Assembly (NCBI RefSeq): GCF_033343995.1
Contig: NZ_CP137573.1
Coordinates: 1,736,001 to 1,800,000 of the forward strand
DNA length: 64,000 bases
Direction of reading: 5' to 3'
Origin: Streptomyces sp. HUAS YS2
Lineage (GTDB): Bacteria; Actinomycetota; Actinomycetes; Streptomycetales; Streptomycetaceae
Shown here: in pieces, positions 40,745-48,748 of the stretch
How the letters are laid out: every line of letters starts with the position of its first letter
How positions within the stretch are numbered: the stretch's first letter is position 1
The notes under the pieces: model-generated
The model's database searches: none
The model's input: only the letters and a program-made list of their open reading frames with translations
Told to the model about the DNA's origin: nothing
Made by a program: the position numbers and the translations under genes

Positions 40745-41257
40745 ATGGTCAGCGAGAAACGACCGGGTGGGGACGTACCCGAACCGGGTGCTCCGTGGAG
40801 CGAGATCATTCCGGGACTGTGGATGGGGGGCCACTTCTGGGACGACGGTTCGGGAATTCCCCGGCCGGCGATCGCGAAGGGTGAATTCGCGCTGGTCGTG
40901 AGTCTGTTCACTCGTTCGGGTCATGGTCCGGACCCGGACGTGGAACATCTCGTCCACGAAATTCCCGATCTTCCGCTGACGTTCGAACAGCTCGGAGCGG
41001 TGCGCGAGGCGGCCACCCGGACGGCGGCCGCCGTCCGGGACGGGCGGCCCACCCTCGTCCGCTGCTTCGCCGGCTACAACCGCTCCGGCCTGGTCACCGC
41101 GCAGGCGCTGATGGACCTCGGGCTCGACGCCGAGGAGGCCGTCGCGCTGATCCGGCGCCGCCGCTCACCGTGGGCGCTGCACAACGAGGTCTTCGTCCAG
41201 TACCTGGAGACCGGCCTCGACGTCGCCCAGCTCCTGACCGGACTCGACGCGTCCTAG
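40745..41257 (+). CDS. Tyrosine / dual-specificity phosphatase-like protein
   Basis: A 170-residue small cytosolic protein with the CX5R signature: RCFAGYNRSG, Cys107 the nucleophile and Arg113 the phosphate-binding Arg, and HEIPDLPL upstream with a possible general-acid Asp. The family's usual His before the Cys is replaced by Arg106. ATG at 40745 with GGGGGGAGGGAAAG upstream. It is convergent with the propeller protein gene (14 bp gap). Substrate unknown. Confidence 0.8.
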   Translation: MVSEKRPGGDVPEPGAPWSEIIPGLWMGGHFWDDGSGIPRPAIAKGEFALVVSLFTRSGHGPDPDVEHLVHEIPDLPLTFEQLGAVREAATRTAAAVRDGRPTLVRCFAGYNRSGLVTAQALMDLGLDAEEAVALIRRRRSPWALHNEVFVQYLETGLDVAQLLTGLDAS

Positions 41258-41271
41258 AGGCGGGGCGGGCC

Positions 41272-42828
41272 TCAGGCCGGGCGGAGCAGGGTCAGGGACT
41301 CGTCCGTGCCGACGACGGCCGTGCCGTCGGCGGTGAGGGCGAGGGAACGGACCGGAGGGCCGGGGCGGAACCGCAGCGGCTCCGGGCCGGGGCCGCCGGA
41401 CCGGTACAGCTCGACCAGGCCGTCCGCCCAGGCGACCAGCAGGTTCGGCCCGTCCGCGCCGGGGGCGGCGGCCAGCGCGACCACCGCGCAGTCGCGCTCC
41501 GCCACGGGGGCCGGGCGCGGGGTGCAGCCGGGCGTCCAGGTGCGGACCGCGCCGTCCGCGCCACCGCTGCACGCCATCGGGACCGGCTCGTCGACCGAGG
41601 CGAGCGCGGTGACCCGGCCCGCGTGCAGCGCGGCCTGGTGCACGCCCTCGGTGCCGAAGACGTGCACCGAGCCCATCCGGTCGCCGACCAGCAGCGGCCC
41701 CGCCGCGGCGGCGAACGCGGAGCCGGGGTGCTGGGCGAGGGTGTCCGCAACGGCCCGGGTGAGCCGGTTCCCGGGGCCCCGCTCGGTGCGCAGCCGCCCC
41801 CGCTCGTCCAGCAGGAGCAGCGTGCCGTCGCCGAGCGCGGCGAGAGACCGGGGGCGTACGGAGGTGGCGGCCGGCTCGCCGGCCGGAGTGGCGTCGGCGG
41901 CGTGCAGCGGGTGGACGGTGCCCAGGTCGTCGGCGAGCAGCAGCCGGCCGCCGGGGGTGATGGTCAGTGCGGCGGCGGGACCCGGCCAGGGCGGGGTGCG
42001 GTCGCCCTTGACCCGCGACGCGACGAGCCGCCAGGGCCCGTCGCCCGCGAGGTCGGTCAGCGCGGCCCGGAGCCCTGCGTCGGCTTCCTCGCCGAGCGCG
42101 GTGAGCAGCGTGAACGCCCTTACGGCCACGGGCACTTCGCGCGTCACGGCCTGCCCGGCCCGCACCCAGGCCCGCCCCAGACCGCCGTGCGCGGCGCCGT
42201 CGCGGTCGTACCCCACGGTGACCCGCTTCGGGTCGGCGGCGCAGACGGCGTACGGGTCGTCGAGGTCGAGCGGAGGGAGCGGGGCGGGCGGGGGCGGCGG
42301 GGGGAGCGCGGGCGCCTCGGGCTCGACGGCGGCGGGTGCGGGCGCGGGTTCGGTGGCGGCGGGTACGGGCTCCGTGGCGGCGGGCGGCTCCGGCTCGTCC
42401 GTGAGGGACGTGAAGTCGTCGTCGTCCGGCCAGTGCGCCTCCTCCAGCTCCTCCAGGAGAACGGCCGGGCCCTGGGAGAGCCGGGCGGTCAGCGGCGCAG
42501 GGGACTCCACGAGGAGGCGGAGGCAGCCGAGGTCGGCGAGCGCGAGGACCAGCTCCGCGAGGCCCTTGGGGTCCTCGGCGTCGGCCAGGCCCGGCAGGGC
42601 GAGGACGCGGCGGCGGCCGTCCGCGAGCAGCGCCGACAGCAGCTCGCCCGGGGTGCGGGCCGCGACGCCGAGCGTGTTGGCGAGCGCCCACACCGCGCCG
42701 GGGACGCCGTGGCCCGCCAGGGACAGCCAGGTCACACCGGGCAGCGTCACCGCCGGCAGCGCGGGGACCAGGCAGAGCCGCGGCGCGCGCGGGTCGGCGA
42801 GCCAGGCACGCAGGAGAGCCTCGGGCAC
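41272..42828 (-). CDS. Hypothetical protein with Pro-rich linker and propeller-like C-terminus
   Basis: About 518 residues. Residues 1-130 form an alpha/beta domain (VPEALLRAWLADPRAPRLCLVPALPAV..., LLSALLADGRRRVLALPGLADAEDP) I do not recognise. Residues about 150-200 are Pro/Ala/Glu-rich with runs of prolines. The C-terminal half has WD40/beta-propeller-like repeats (GTVHPLHAADATPAG, GSVHVFGTEGVHQAALHAGRVTALAS, GAVRTWTPGCTPRP, GLVELYRSGGPGPEPLRFRPG). The start is uncertain; I use the GTG at 42828, 8 bp after the GntR stop, so the two are probably co-transcribed. Confidence 0.65.
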   Translation of the reverse strand: MPEALLRAWLADPRAPRLCLVPALPAVTLPGVTWLSLAGHGVPGAVWALANTLGVAARTPGELLSALLADGRRRVLALPGLADAEDPKGLAELVLALADLGCLRLLVESPAPLTARLSQGPAVLLEELEEAHWPDDDDFTSLTDEPEPPAATEPVPAATEPAPAPAAVEPEAPALPPPPPPAPLPPLDLDDPYAVCAADPKRVTVGYDRDGAAHGGLGRAWVRAGQAVTREVPVAVRAFTLLTALGEEADAGLRAALTDLAGDGPWRLVASRVKGDRTPPWPGPAAALTITPGGRLLLADDLGTVHPLHAADATPAGEPAATSVRPRSLAALGDGTLLLLDERGRLRTERGPGNRLTRAVADTLAQHPGSAFAAAAGPLLVGDRMGSVHVFGTEGVHQAALHAGRVTALASVDEPVPMACSGGADGAVRTWTPGCTPRPAPVAERDCAVVALAAAPGADGPNLLVAWADGLVELYRSGGPGPEPLRFRPGPPVRSLALTADGTAVVGTDESLTLLRPA

Positions 42829-42836
42829 GTGGGTCG

Positions 42837-43649
42837 TCAGCCTTCCGATCCGGTGAAGTGCTCCCGTACGAGTGAGCGCACGACGGGCAGGTCCTGGGCG
42901 ATCAGCGCGTCGAGCAGGGCGCTGTGCTCGGCCGCGTCGGCGACGAGGTCGGCGTGCCGGGCGACGGGCGCGCTGGTCAGCGGCCACTGGGAGCGGCGGT
43001 GCAGGTCGTCGGCGACCGCGACCAGCTGGGTGTTGCCGGCCAGCGACAGGACGGCGCGGTGGAAGGCCCGGTCGGCCTCCGCGTAGCGCGCCCGGTCGCC
43101 GCGCGCCGCGGCCGCCCCGGTCGCCTCGGCCAGCGGCCGCAGCTCGTGCCAGCGCTCGACCGGGACGGTGCGGGCCAGCTCCAGCATCACGGGCACCTCG
43201 ATCAGCGCCCGGACCGCGGCGAGCTCGGCGAGCTCGCGCGGGGTGCGGACGGTGACCCGGAAGCCGCGGTTCGGCACCACCTCGACGGCGCCCTCCAGGG
43301 CGAGCTGCTGCATCGCCTCGCGCACGGGGGTGGCGGAGACCCCGAAGCGCTCGCCGAGCGCCGGGGCGGAGTAGACCTCGCCGGGCAGCAGCTCGCCGCC
43401 GACGAGGGCGGTGCGCAGGGCGTCGAGGATCTGGCCGCGTACGGAGTGCCGGCGCACCACGCGCGGGGCGGGCGGCTCGCTGTGCGTGTGCTCCCCGCGG
43501 GCCTGCTCGGGGCCGGGGGTCCGGTCCGTGACCCGGGCCTGCTCGGGGACGCGTGCGGCGCCGCCGTACGCGGCGTCGCCGAACGGGACGCCGCCGGAAG
43601 CGGCGTACGGCTGGTCCGCTGCCCGCTCGCGCGCTGTGCCCTGCTCCAC
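42837..43649 (-). CDS. GntR family regulator, FadR/FCD type
   Basis: A 270-residue protein. After a 65-residue low-complexity N-terminus comes the winged helix RRHSVRGQILDALRTALVGGELLPGEVYSAPALGERFGVSATPVREAMQQLALEGAVEVVPNRGFRV, then the FCD ligand domain with RALIEVPVMLELA, DRAFHRAVLSLAGNTQLVAV and HSALLDALIAQD; the conserved Asp and His positions suggest a metal site. The GTG at 43649 has GGAGG 6 bp upstream; the frame runs 30 codons further up but lacks a better start. Targets unknown; the divergent FhuF-type gene lies 149 bp away. Confidence 0.85.
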   Translation of the reverse strand: MEQGTARERAADQPYAASGGVPFGDAAYGGAARVPEQARVTDRTPGPEQARGEHTHSEPPAPRVVRRHSVRGQILDALRTALVGGELLPGEVYSAPALGERFGVSATPVREAMQQLALEGAVEVVPNRGFRVTVRTPRELAELAAVRALIEVPVMLELARTVPVERWHELRPLAEATGAAAARGDRARYAEADRAFHRAVLSLAGNTQLVAVADDLHRRSQWPLTSAPVARHADLVADAAEHSALLDALIAQDLPVVRSLVREHFTGSEG

Positions 43650-43752
43650 CCGGGTCCTCCTGCGGCCTCGTGCCGAGCCCGGCTCGCGATACCGGGTTCC
43701 CCTGTGCACCATAGGCGGACAGGCATGGAGTTCAAACATCGAACGCCTCGGG

Positions 43753-43771
43753 TAAGGTAAGGCTAACCTGC
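43753..43771 (+). promoter_or_regulatory. Iron box (DmdR1/IdeR-type operator)
   Basis: TAAGGTAAGGCTAACCTGC matches the 19-bp actinobacterial iron box (consensus TTAGGTTAGGCTAACCTAA) at 14 of 19 positions by eye. It ends 27 bp before the FhuF-type start, so iron-bound DmdR1/IdeR should repress that gene. Confidence 0.8.
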
Positions 43772-43798
43772 CAACGATCGCGATTCGGTGGTCCCTGC

Positions 43799-44647
43799 AT
43801 GACCGTCTCCGCTGTGCTCCCCGCCGTCCCCGCCTCGCCCGTCGCCGCCTCGTACGCGCGGCTGTCCGAGGCTTTCCCCGGCCTGCGGATACGGGAGCTG
43901 GGACCCACCGAGCCCGCCCCGCGCGGCGCCGGCTGGGTCGGCGCGGACGAGCTCGCGGCCGGCGGCCCCGCCCTCGACGCCTTCCTCGCCTGGGACGACG
44001 CGCAGGTGCTGCGCGACTACGGCCGCCAGGCCCGGCCGGACGTGGTCGCGAGCTTCGGACTGCACCGGTACGCCTGGCCCGCCTGCCTCCTGGTGACGAT
44101 GCCCTGGTTCCTGCACCGCAGGGTCCCCCGCATCCCCGTCGGACAGGTGGCCTTCCAGCGGGCGCTCGGCCTGATGACCGTACGGATCACCGAGTTCGCC
44201 TGCCTGCCCGGCGACCCGGCGGCGGCGCTGCCCGGCGCCAGGGTCGTACCGGACGAGGAGGCGCTGCGGGCCGAGCTCCGCGACTCGCTCGCCGAGCACT
44301 TCGGGCCGGTTCTGGAGGGCTTCGGGCCGCGGATGCGGCGCGGCCGGCGGGCCCTGTGGGGCATGGCGACCGACGAGATCGTCGAGGGCCTCTGGTACGT
44401 CGGGTCCCTGCTGGGCGAGGAGCCCCGGGCGATGGCGGAGCTGGAGCTGCTGCTGCCGGGGACGGCGAAGCCGTACGTCGGCGCCGCGGGCTTCCGCGAG
44501 CTGGCGGGGCCGGACGGGGCGGTGCTGCCTACCCGGGACCGGGCCAGCTGCTGCCTCTTCTACACCCTGCGTCCCGAGGACACCTGTGTGACCTGTCCGC
44601 GCACCTGCGACGCCGAGCGGCTGCGCCGGCTGACCACCGCGGCCTGA
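43799..44647 (+). CDS. FhuF-type ferric iron reductase ([2Fe-2S], siderophore)
   Basis: A 282-residue cytosolic protein of the FhuF/IucA-associated reductase kind, which removes iron from imported ferric siderophores. The C-terminal iron-sulfur signature is CC-x10-C-x2-C (SCCLFYTLRPEDTCVTCPRTC), and the N-terminal part has SFGLHRYAWPACLLVTMPWFLHRRVPRIP. ATG at 43799. The iron box directly upstream supports derepression under iron starvation. No siderophore transport genes are adjacent in the window. Confidence 0.88.
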   Translation: MTVSAVLPAVPASPVAASYARLSEAFPGLRIRELGPTEPAPRGAGWVGADELAAGGPALDAFLAWDDAQVLRDYGRQARPDVVASFGLHRYAWPACLLVTMPWFLHRRVPRIPVGQVAFQRALGLMTVRITEFACLPGDPAAALPGARVVPDEEALRAELRDSLAEHFGPVLEGFGPRMRRGRRALWGMATDEIVEGLWYVGSLLGEEPRAMAELELLLPGTAKPYVGAAGFRELAGPDGAVLPTRDRASCCLFYTLRPEDTCVTCPRTCDAERLRRLTTAA

Positions 44648-44683
44648 CCGATCCACGGCCCGTCCCTTGCGGCCGTCTGCCGG

Positions 44684-44711
44684 TTCATGCCACCCGTACA
44701 GGTGGCATGAA
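44684..44711. terminator. Inverted repeat downstream of the FhuF-type gene
   Basis: TTCATGCCACC (44684-44694) and GGTGGCATGAA (44701-44711) are perfect 11-bp arms with a 6-nt loop, 36 bp after the stop codon. It may be the terminator, or an operator for the DUF2637 gene that starts 164 bp later. The 228-bp gap has no other feature I can support. Confidence 0.5.
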
Positions 44712-44875
44712 TCGAACACAACCCCCTTGCTTTGCACGACAGTTCGAGCAGATCGCACCTATTCGTATGCCGCGCCTCCCCAATGGCGTGCTCTTGCTCC
44801 GAAACCCCGTGACGACGTGCGGCCGTCGGCCAATATGGGCCGCCGAAACGCCCTACGCGATGCAAGGGACACCGC

Positions 44876-45949
44876 ATGAGACTGACCGACATATCGCTGG
44901 ACTGGCTGCTTCCGGGCGGCGTGATGCTCGTGGGAGTCCTGACGGCGGTGGCGGTCCTCGCGCGCGGCAAGCGCGCCGGTGACCAGTCCTCGGCCGACGA
45001 CTCCTGGGAACGCAGCGAGGAGCGCCGCCGGCGCAAGGAAGCGGTCTACGGGACCGCGTCGTACGTTCTGCTGTTCTGCTGCGCGGCCGTCGCCGCCGCG
45101 CTCTCCTTCCACGGACTCGTCGGCTTCGGCCGGCAGAACCTCAACCTCTCCGGCGGCTGGGAGTACCTCGTCCCGTTCGGCCTCGACGGCGCGGCGATGT
45201 TCTGCTCGGTGCTCGCGGTCCGCGAGGCCAGCCACGGCGACGCGGCCCTCGGCTCCCGGCTCCTCGTCTGGACCTTCGCCGGCGCGGCCGCCTGGTTCAA
45301 CTGGGTGCACGCCCCGCGGGGTCTGGGCCACGACGGCGCCCCGCAGTTCTTCGCGGGCATGTCGCTGTCGGCCGCGGTCCTGTTCGACCGGGCCCTCAAG
45401 CAGACCCGCCGGGCGGCGCTGCGCGAACAGGGCCTGGTGCCCCGCCCCTTGCCGCAGATCCGGATCGTCCGCTGGCTGCGGGCACCCCGGGAGACCTTCG
45501 CCGCCTGGTCGTTGATGCTCCTGGAGGGCGTCCGGACCCTGGACGAGGCCGTCGACGAGGTCCGCGAGGAGCGGCGGGAGAAGCAGCAGAACCGGCTCCG
45601 CCGGCGCGAGCGGGAGAAGCTCGACCGGGCCAGGATCAAGGCCCTCAGCGGGCAGCAGCGGGCGTTCGGGCTCGGCCGCAGCGGCGGACGCCAGGTCGAC
45701 GTGCCGACGCTGACCGCCGGCGCTGGCTCCGCGGCGGCGGGCCCCGGCCCGTCGGTCGCGGAGCCCGCCATAGCGGACCCGGAACAACTGCCGCTTCGAC
45801 CCCGGCCCTCCCTGCAAGCCGTGAGGGGCGCTGACCCGAGGGGCGAGTCCCGGACGGTGGACCTCACCGCCGAGGACGACACCCAGACGCTGCCCCGGCT
45901 CGACTCCCTGGAGCGCAAGCTCAAGGACCTGGAGCAGCAGTTCGGCTGA
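44876..45949 (+). CDS. DUF2637 membrane protein (SpdA-like)
   Basis: A 357-residue protein. The N-terminal third has an initial hydrophobic segment (LDWLLPGGVMLVGVLTAVAVLA) and DUF2637 with several membrane spans (YVLLFCCAAVAAALSFHGLVGF, YLVPFGLDGAAMFCSVLAVREAS, LVWTFAGAAAWFNWVHAPRGLG). The C-terminal part is a charged, Arg/Glu-rich helix followed by a Pro/Ala tail ending in LERKLKDLEQQFG, a possible coiled coil. DUF2637 proteins occur in streptomycete chromosomes and plasmids (spread functions); the cellular role here is unknown. Convergent with the ATP-binding gene. Confidence 0.8.
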   Translation: MRLTDISLDWLLPGGVMLVGVLTAVAVLARGKRAGDQSSADDSWERSEERRRRKEAVYGTASYVLLFCCAAVAAALSFHGLVGFGRQNLNLSGGWEYLVPFGLDGAAMFCSVLAVREASHGDAALGSRLLVWTFAGAAAWFNWVHAPRGLGHDGAPQFFAGMSLSAAVLFDRALKQTRRAALREQGLVPRPLPQIRIVRWLRAPRETFAAWSLMLLEGVRTLDEAVDEVREERREKQQNRLRRREREKLDRARIKALSGQQRAFGLGRSGGRQVDVPTLTAGAGSAAAGPGPSVAEPAIADPEQLPLRPRPSLQAVRGADPRGESRTVDLTAEDDTQTLPRLDSLERKLKDLEQQFG

Positions 45950-45991
45950 CCGCCCCCGGTCCGGGCACGGCGTACGACGGCGGGGTCGCCT

Positions 45992-46432
45992 TCAGGCGGC
46001 CCCGCCGTAGAGTTCGAACCAGACGACCTTCCCCGGTTTCCCCTGGCCCTGACCCTGCACCTGTATCCCCCAGGCGTCCGCCAGAGCCTCGACCAGGACG
46101 AGTCCCCTGCCGTGGGTGGCCTCGTGCGTACCGGCGTCGGCGTGCGGTACGTACGGCGCGGGGAGGTCGGGGACGAAGTCCCGTACCTCCACCCGGAGGG
46201 TGTCGCTGGTGTCGGGGACGACGGTCGCGGTGACCACGGCCCCCTGATCGGTATGGATCAGCGCGTTGGTGACGAGCTCACTGGTCAGCAGCTCCGCCAC
46301 GTCGCTCGCGCCGGGCCCGCCCCAGTGCCGGAGCATCGCCCGCAGCGCGTGTCTCACCTCCGGTAGCGCGGTGAGCTCGGCGCACCCCACCCTTCTGCGC
46401 AGTTGAGTCGGCCTTCCCGCCTCCCCGTTCAT
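45992..46432 (-). CDS. ATP-binding protein, anti-sigma-factor kinase type (HATPase_c_2)
   Basis: A 146-residue small GHKL ATPase of the RsbW/SpoIIAB kind. The N-box is ELVTNALIHT, the G1 motif is RDFVPDLPAPY (weakened) and the G2 loop is HGRGLVLVEALADAWG. Such proteins phosphorylate anti-anti-sigma factors or act alone in streptomycetes. I chose the ATG at 46432; a GTG 48 bp upstream is open but the codons between have low GC3. No sigma factor or antagonist gene is adjacent. Confidence 0.8.
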   Translation of the reverse strand: MNGEAGRPTQLRRRVGCAELTALPEVRHALRAMLRHWGGPGASDVAELLTSELVTNALIHTDQGAVVTATVVPDTSDTLRVEVRDFVPDLPAPYVPHADAGTHEATHGRGLVLVEALADAWGIQVQGQGQGKPGKVVWFELYGGAA

Positions 46433-46558
46433 AACCCCCACCCACACGTCGGAACATCCCTTTCGCTCGAACAGGCTCACGGGGATGCATGCCCCGGACG
46501 ATGGCCCCCATTCCTGTCGAACCGTCGGCGAACGGATGCATCGGGGTAAGTCACGCGT

Positions 46559-46585
46559 GCGCCCCCGCGCGGAACGCGGGGGCGC
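46559..46585 (-). terminator. Terminator of the delta-60/RTX gene
   Basis: GCGCCCCCGCG (46559-46569) and CGCGGGGGCGC (46575-46585) are perfect 11-bp arms with a 5-nt loop, 31 bp after the stop codon on the minus strand. Confidence 0.7.
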
Positions 46586-46616
46586 GAGGCGTGGGTGCGC
46601 CGCGGAGCGGCCGTCC

Positions 46617-48605
46617 CTACGGGCAGTTGTAGCGGTAGTCGTTGGCGTCGGTGGTGCAGGTGTCGAGGCCGGCGCCGCCGTCGACGGCGTCGTTGGCGCC
46701 GACGCCGTCCTGGGAGTTGAGGTTGTCGTTGCCGCTCTCGCCGGCGAGCCAGTCGTTGCCGGCCTGGCCGAAGAGCCGGTCGGTGCCGAGGCCGCCGCTG
46801 ATGTAGTCGTTGCCGGCGCCGCCGTAGACCGTGTCGTTCCCGGCGTTGCCGTAGACGGTGTCGTTGCCGCTGAGGGCGCAGATCACGTCGTTGCCGGCGG
46901 TGCCGTTGATCGTCTCGAAGTTGCTGGTGCCGACGATGGTGCAGCCGCGGGAGTTGTTGACGGTGGTGGCGGCGTTGGCGTTGTTGTTGGCCGGGTTGGG
47001 GTCGGTCTCGACGGCCGCGGTGGCGACCCAGTCGGTCAGCGTGCCGGTGGCACGGGGTTCGGCCACGACGGTGACGGTGGCGGAGGCACCGGGAGCGAGA
47101 TTCCCGAGCCGGCAGGTCATGGTGGTCGGGTTCACGGTGCAGGGACCGCCCTGGCTCGCCGTGGCCGACAGGATCGTCCCGGAACCACCGGTCAGCGTGT
47201 CCGAGATCGAGACCGCGGTCGCCGTCGTGGTGGTGCTGTTGTTCGTCACCCGGATCGTGTACGTCGCGCTGTCACCCAGACTCACCGTCGCCGGACCGGT
47301 CTTGGTCACGGAGACGTCGACGCTGGGCGGAGGCGGCGGGCCCGCGTCGACCAGGTAGCGGACCAGGGCCTGGTCGTCGAAGTTGCTCCCGGACACGACG
47401 ATCTTGCCGTCGGACTGCAGCGCCACGGCATGGGCTTCGTCGAAGATGCGCCCGAGGTCGGTGGTCACCCTGCCGTCGCCGCCGAAAGTGGTGTCCAGGG
47501 AACCGTTCGTGTTGTAACGGGCGACGGCGACGTCGCCGTTGCCACCGCCCGCAACGACGATCTTCCCGTCTGCCTGGACGGCCATGTCGTTCCCGACCGC
47601 ACCGCTGCCGCCGAAGCCCGTGGTCACCCTGCCGTCGCCGTCGAACGTGGTGTCGAAGTTCCCGTCGAAGTCGTAGCGGGCCACCGCGAACTCGGATCCG
47701 GCGCCGCTGCCACTGGACCCGGCAACGACGTACCTGTCGGCGCCATGCACGGCAACGCTCTGGGCCGCGTTGCCGAACGGGCTGGCCACCTTGCCGTTGT
47801 CGCCGAACGTCGGGTCGGGGCCGCCGGCCACCTGGTAGAAGCGCATGAGTCCGAACCCGGCGGGGCTGGAGCCAACGGCGAGAATCTGTTCGCCGCCGAT
47901 GAACGTCATGTCGTTGATCGCCGACTCGCCGCCGGCGAACGTGAAGACGGTCTTGCCCGAACCGTCCTCACCGAAGCCGGCCTCAGGGACGCCGGCAGCG
48001 GTGATGCTTGCCACCATGGCGTTTCCGCCATAGACCCCGCCGACGAGGATCCCGCCGTCGTTCCCCGACAGCACCACGTTGGCGGAGGTCGGAACGGTCC
48101 CCCCGAGTCTGGTGAGGACCGTGCCGTCGCCCCCGAAGCTGGTGTCCAGGGAGCCGTCCATGTTGTAACGGGCCGCCGCGATCTGCGGCGCGTCGCCGCT
48201 GTCCGCCTGCCTGGTGCCGACCGCGACGATCTTGCCGCCGATCAACCCCATGCCACGAGCCTCGTCGGCCGAGCCGCCGAAGTCGGTGACGACGACGCCG
48301 CCGTTCCCGAACGTCGTGTCCGGGCTGCCGTCCGCGTTGCGGCGCAGCAGGTAGAAGTCGCTCGGGATCTCGGGGTCCTCACCGCTGCTGAGCGTGAGGA
48401 TCTTGCCGTCCGGCTGAACGAGCACGTCCTCGTTGAACTCGCTGGGCGCGACAGCGATGTTGACCACGCCGTCGCCGCCGAACGAGGGATCCAGATCACC
48501 CGGGGCGGCCGTCGCCACCCCGGGCAGGCTCAGCACGAGCGCCATGGACGTGGCGATCAGCGCGCCGATGCGAACCGCTCGGCACGGTGGGGGATGAAGG
48601 GGCAT
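46617..48605 (-). CDS. Secreted delta-60 repeat / DUF11 / RTX calcium-binding protein
   Basis: A 662-residue exported protein. Residues 1-34 are a Sec signal. Then about seven delta-60 repeats, each with a LDPSFGGDG-like turn (DTTFGNGG, DTSFGGDG, DPTFGDNG, DTTFDGDG, DTTFGGDG), likely a beta-propeller. A proline run (PPPPPSVDVSVTKTGP) leads into a DUF11 Ig-like domain (residues about 415-535). The C-terminus has RTX-type GGxGxDxx nonapeptide repeats (GNDTVYGNAGNDTVYGGAGNDYISGG), expected to fold on calcium, and ends with a Cys-containing cap. No protease or lipase domain is visible; probably a surface or matrix protein. Confidence 0.88.
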   Translation of the reverse strand: MPLHPPPCRAVRIGALIATSMALVLSLPGVATAAPGDLDPSFGGDGVVNIAVAPSEFNEDVLVQPDGKILTLSSGEDPEIPSDFYLLRRNADGSPDTTFGNGGVVVTDFGGSADEARGMGLIGGKIVAVGTRQADSGDAPQIAAARYNMDGSLDTSFGGDGTVLTRLGGTVPTSANVVLSGNDGGILVGGVYGGNAMVASITAAGVPEAGFGEDGSGKTVFTFAGGESAINDMTFIGGEQILAVGSSPAGFGLMRFYQVAGGPDPTFGDNGKVASPFGNAAQSVAVHGADRYVVAGSSGSGAGSEFAVARYDFDGNFDTTFDGDGRVTTGFGGSGAVGNDMAVQADGKIVVAGGGNGDVAVARYNTNGSLDTTFGGDGRVTTDLGRIFDEAHAVALQSDGKIVVSGSNFDDQALVRYLVDAGPPPPPSVDVSVTKTGPATVSLGDSATYTIRVTNNSTTTTATAVSISDTLTGGSGTILSATASQGGPCTVNPTTMTCRLGNLAPGASATVTVVAEPRATGTLTDWVATAAVETDPNPANNNANAATTVNNSRGCTIVGTSNFETINGTAGNDVICALSGNDTVYGNAGNDTVYGGAGNDYISGGLGTDRLFGQAGNDWLAGESGNDNLNSQDGVGANDAVDGGAGLDTCTTDANDYRYNCP

Positions 48606-48748
48606 GCGCGTCCACTCCGTCTGTGGGGATCCTCGGGCCCCACAGCTTTCTGGCGCGCCCGCCCCCACCCCGCAACGACCGGCCCCGCTGCACCCCACCG
48701 GTCTCCCGGATCCACTCTCCGGGGTGAGCGGCCCCCACCCGGTCGGCG

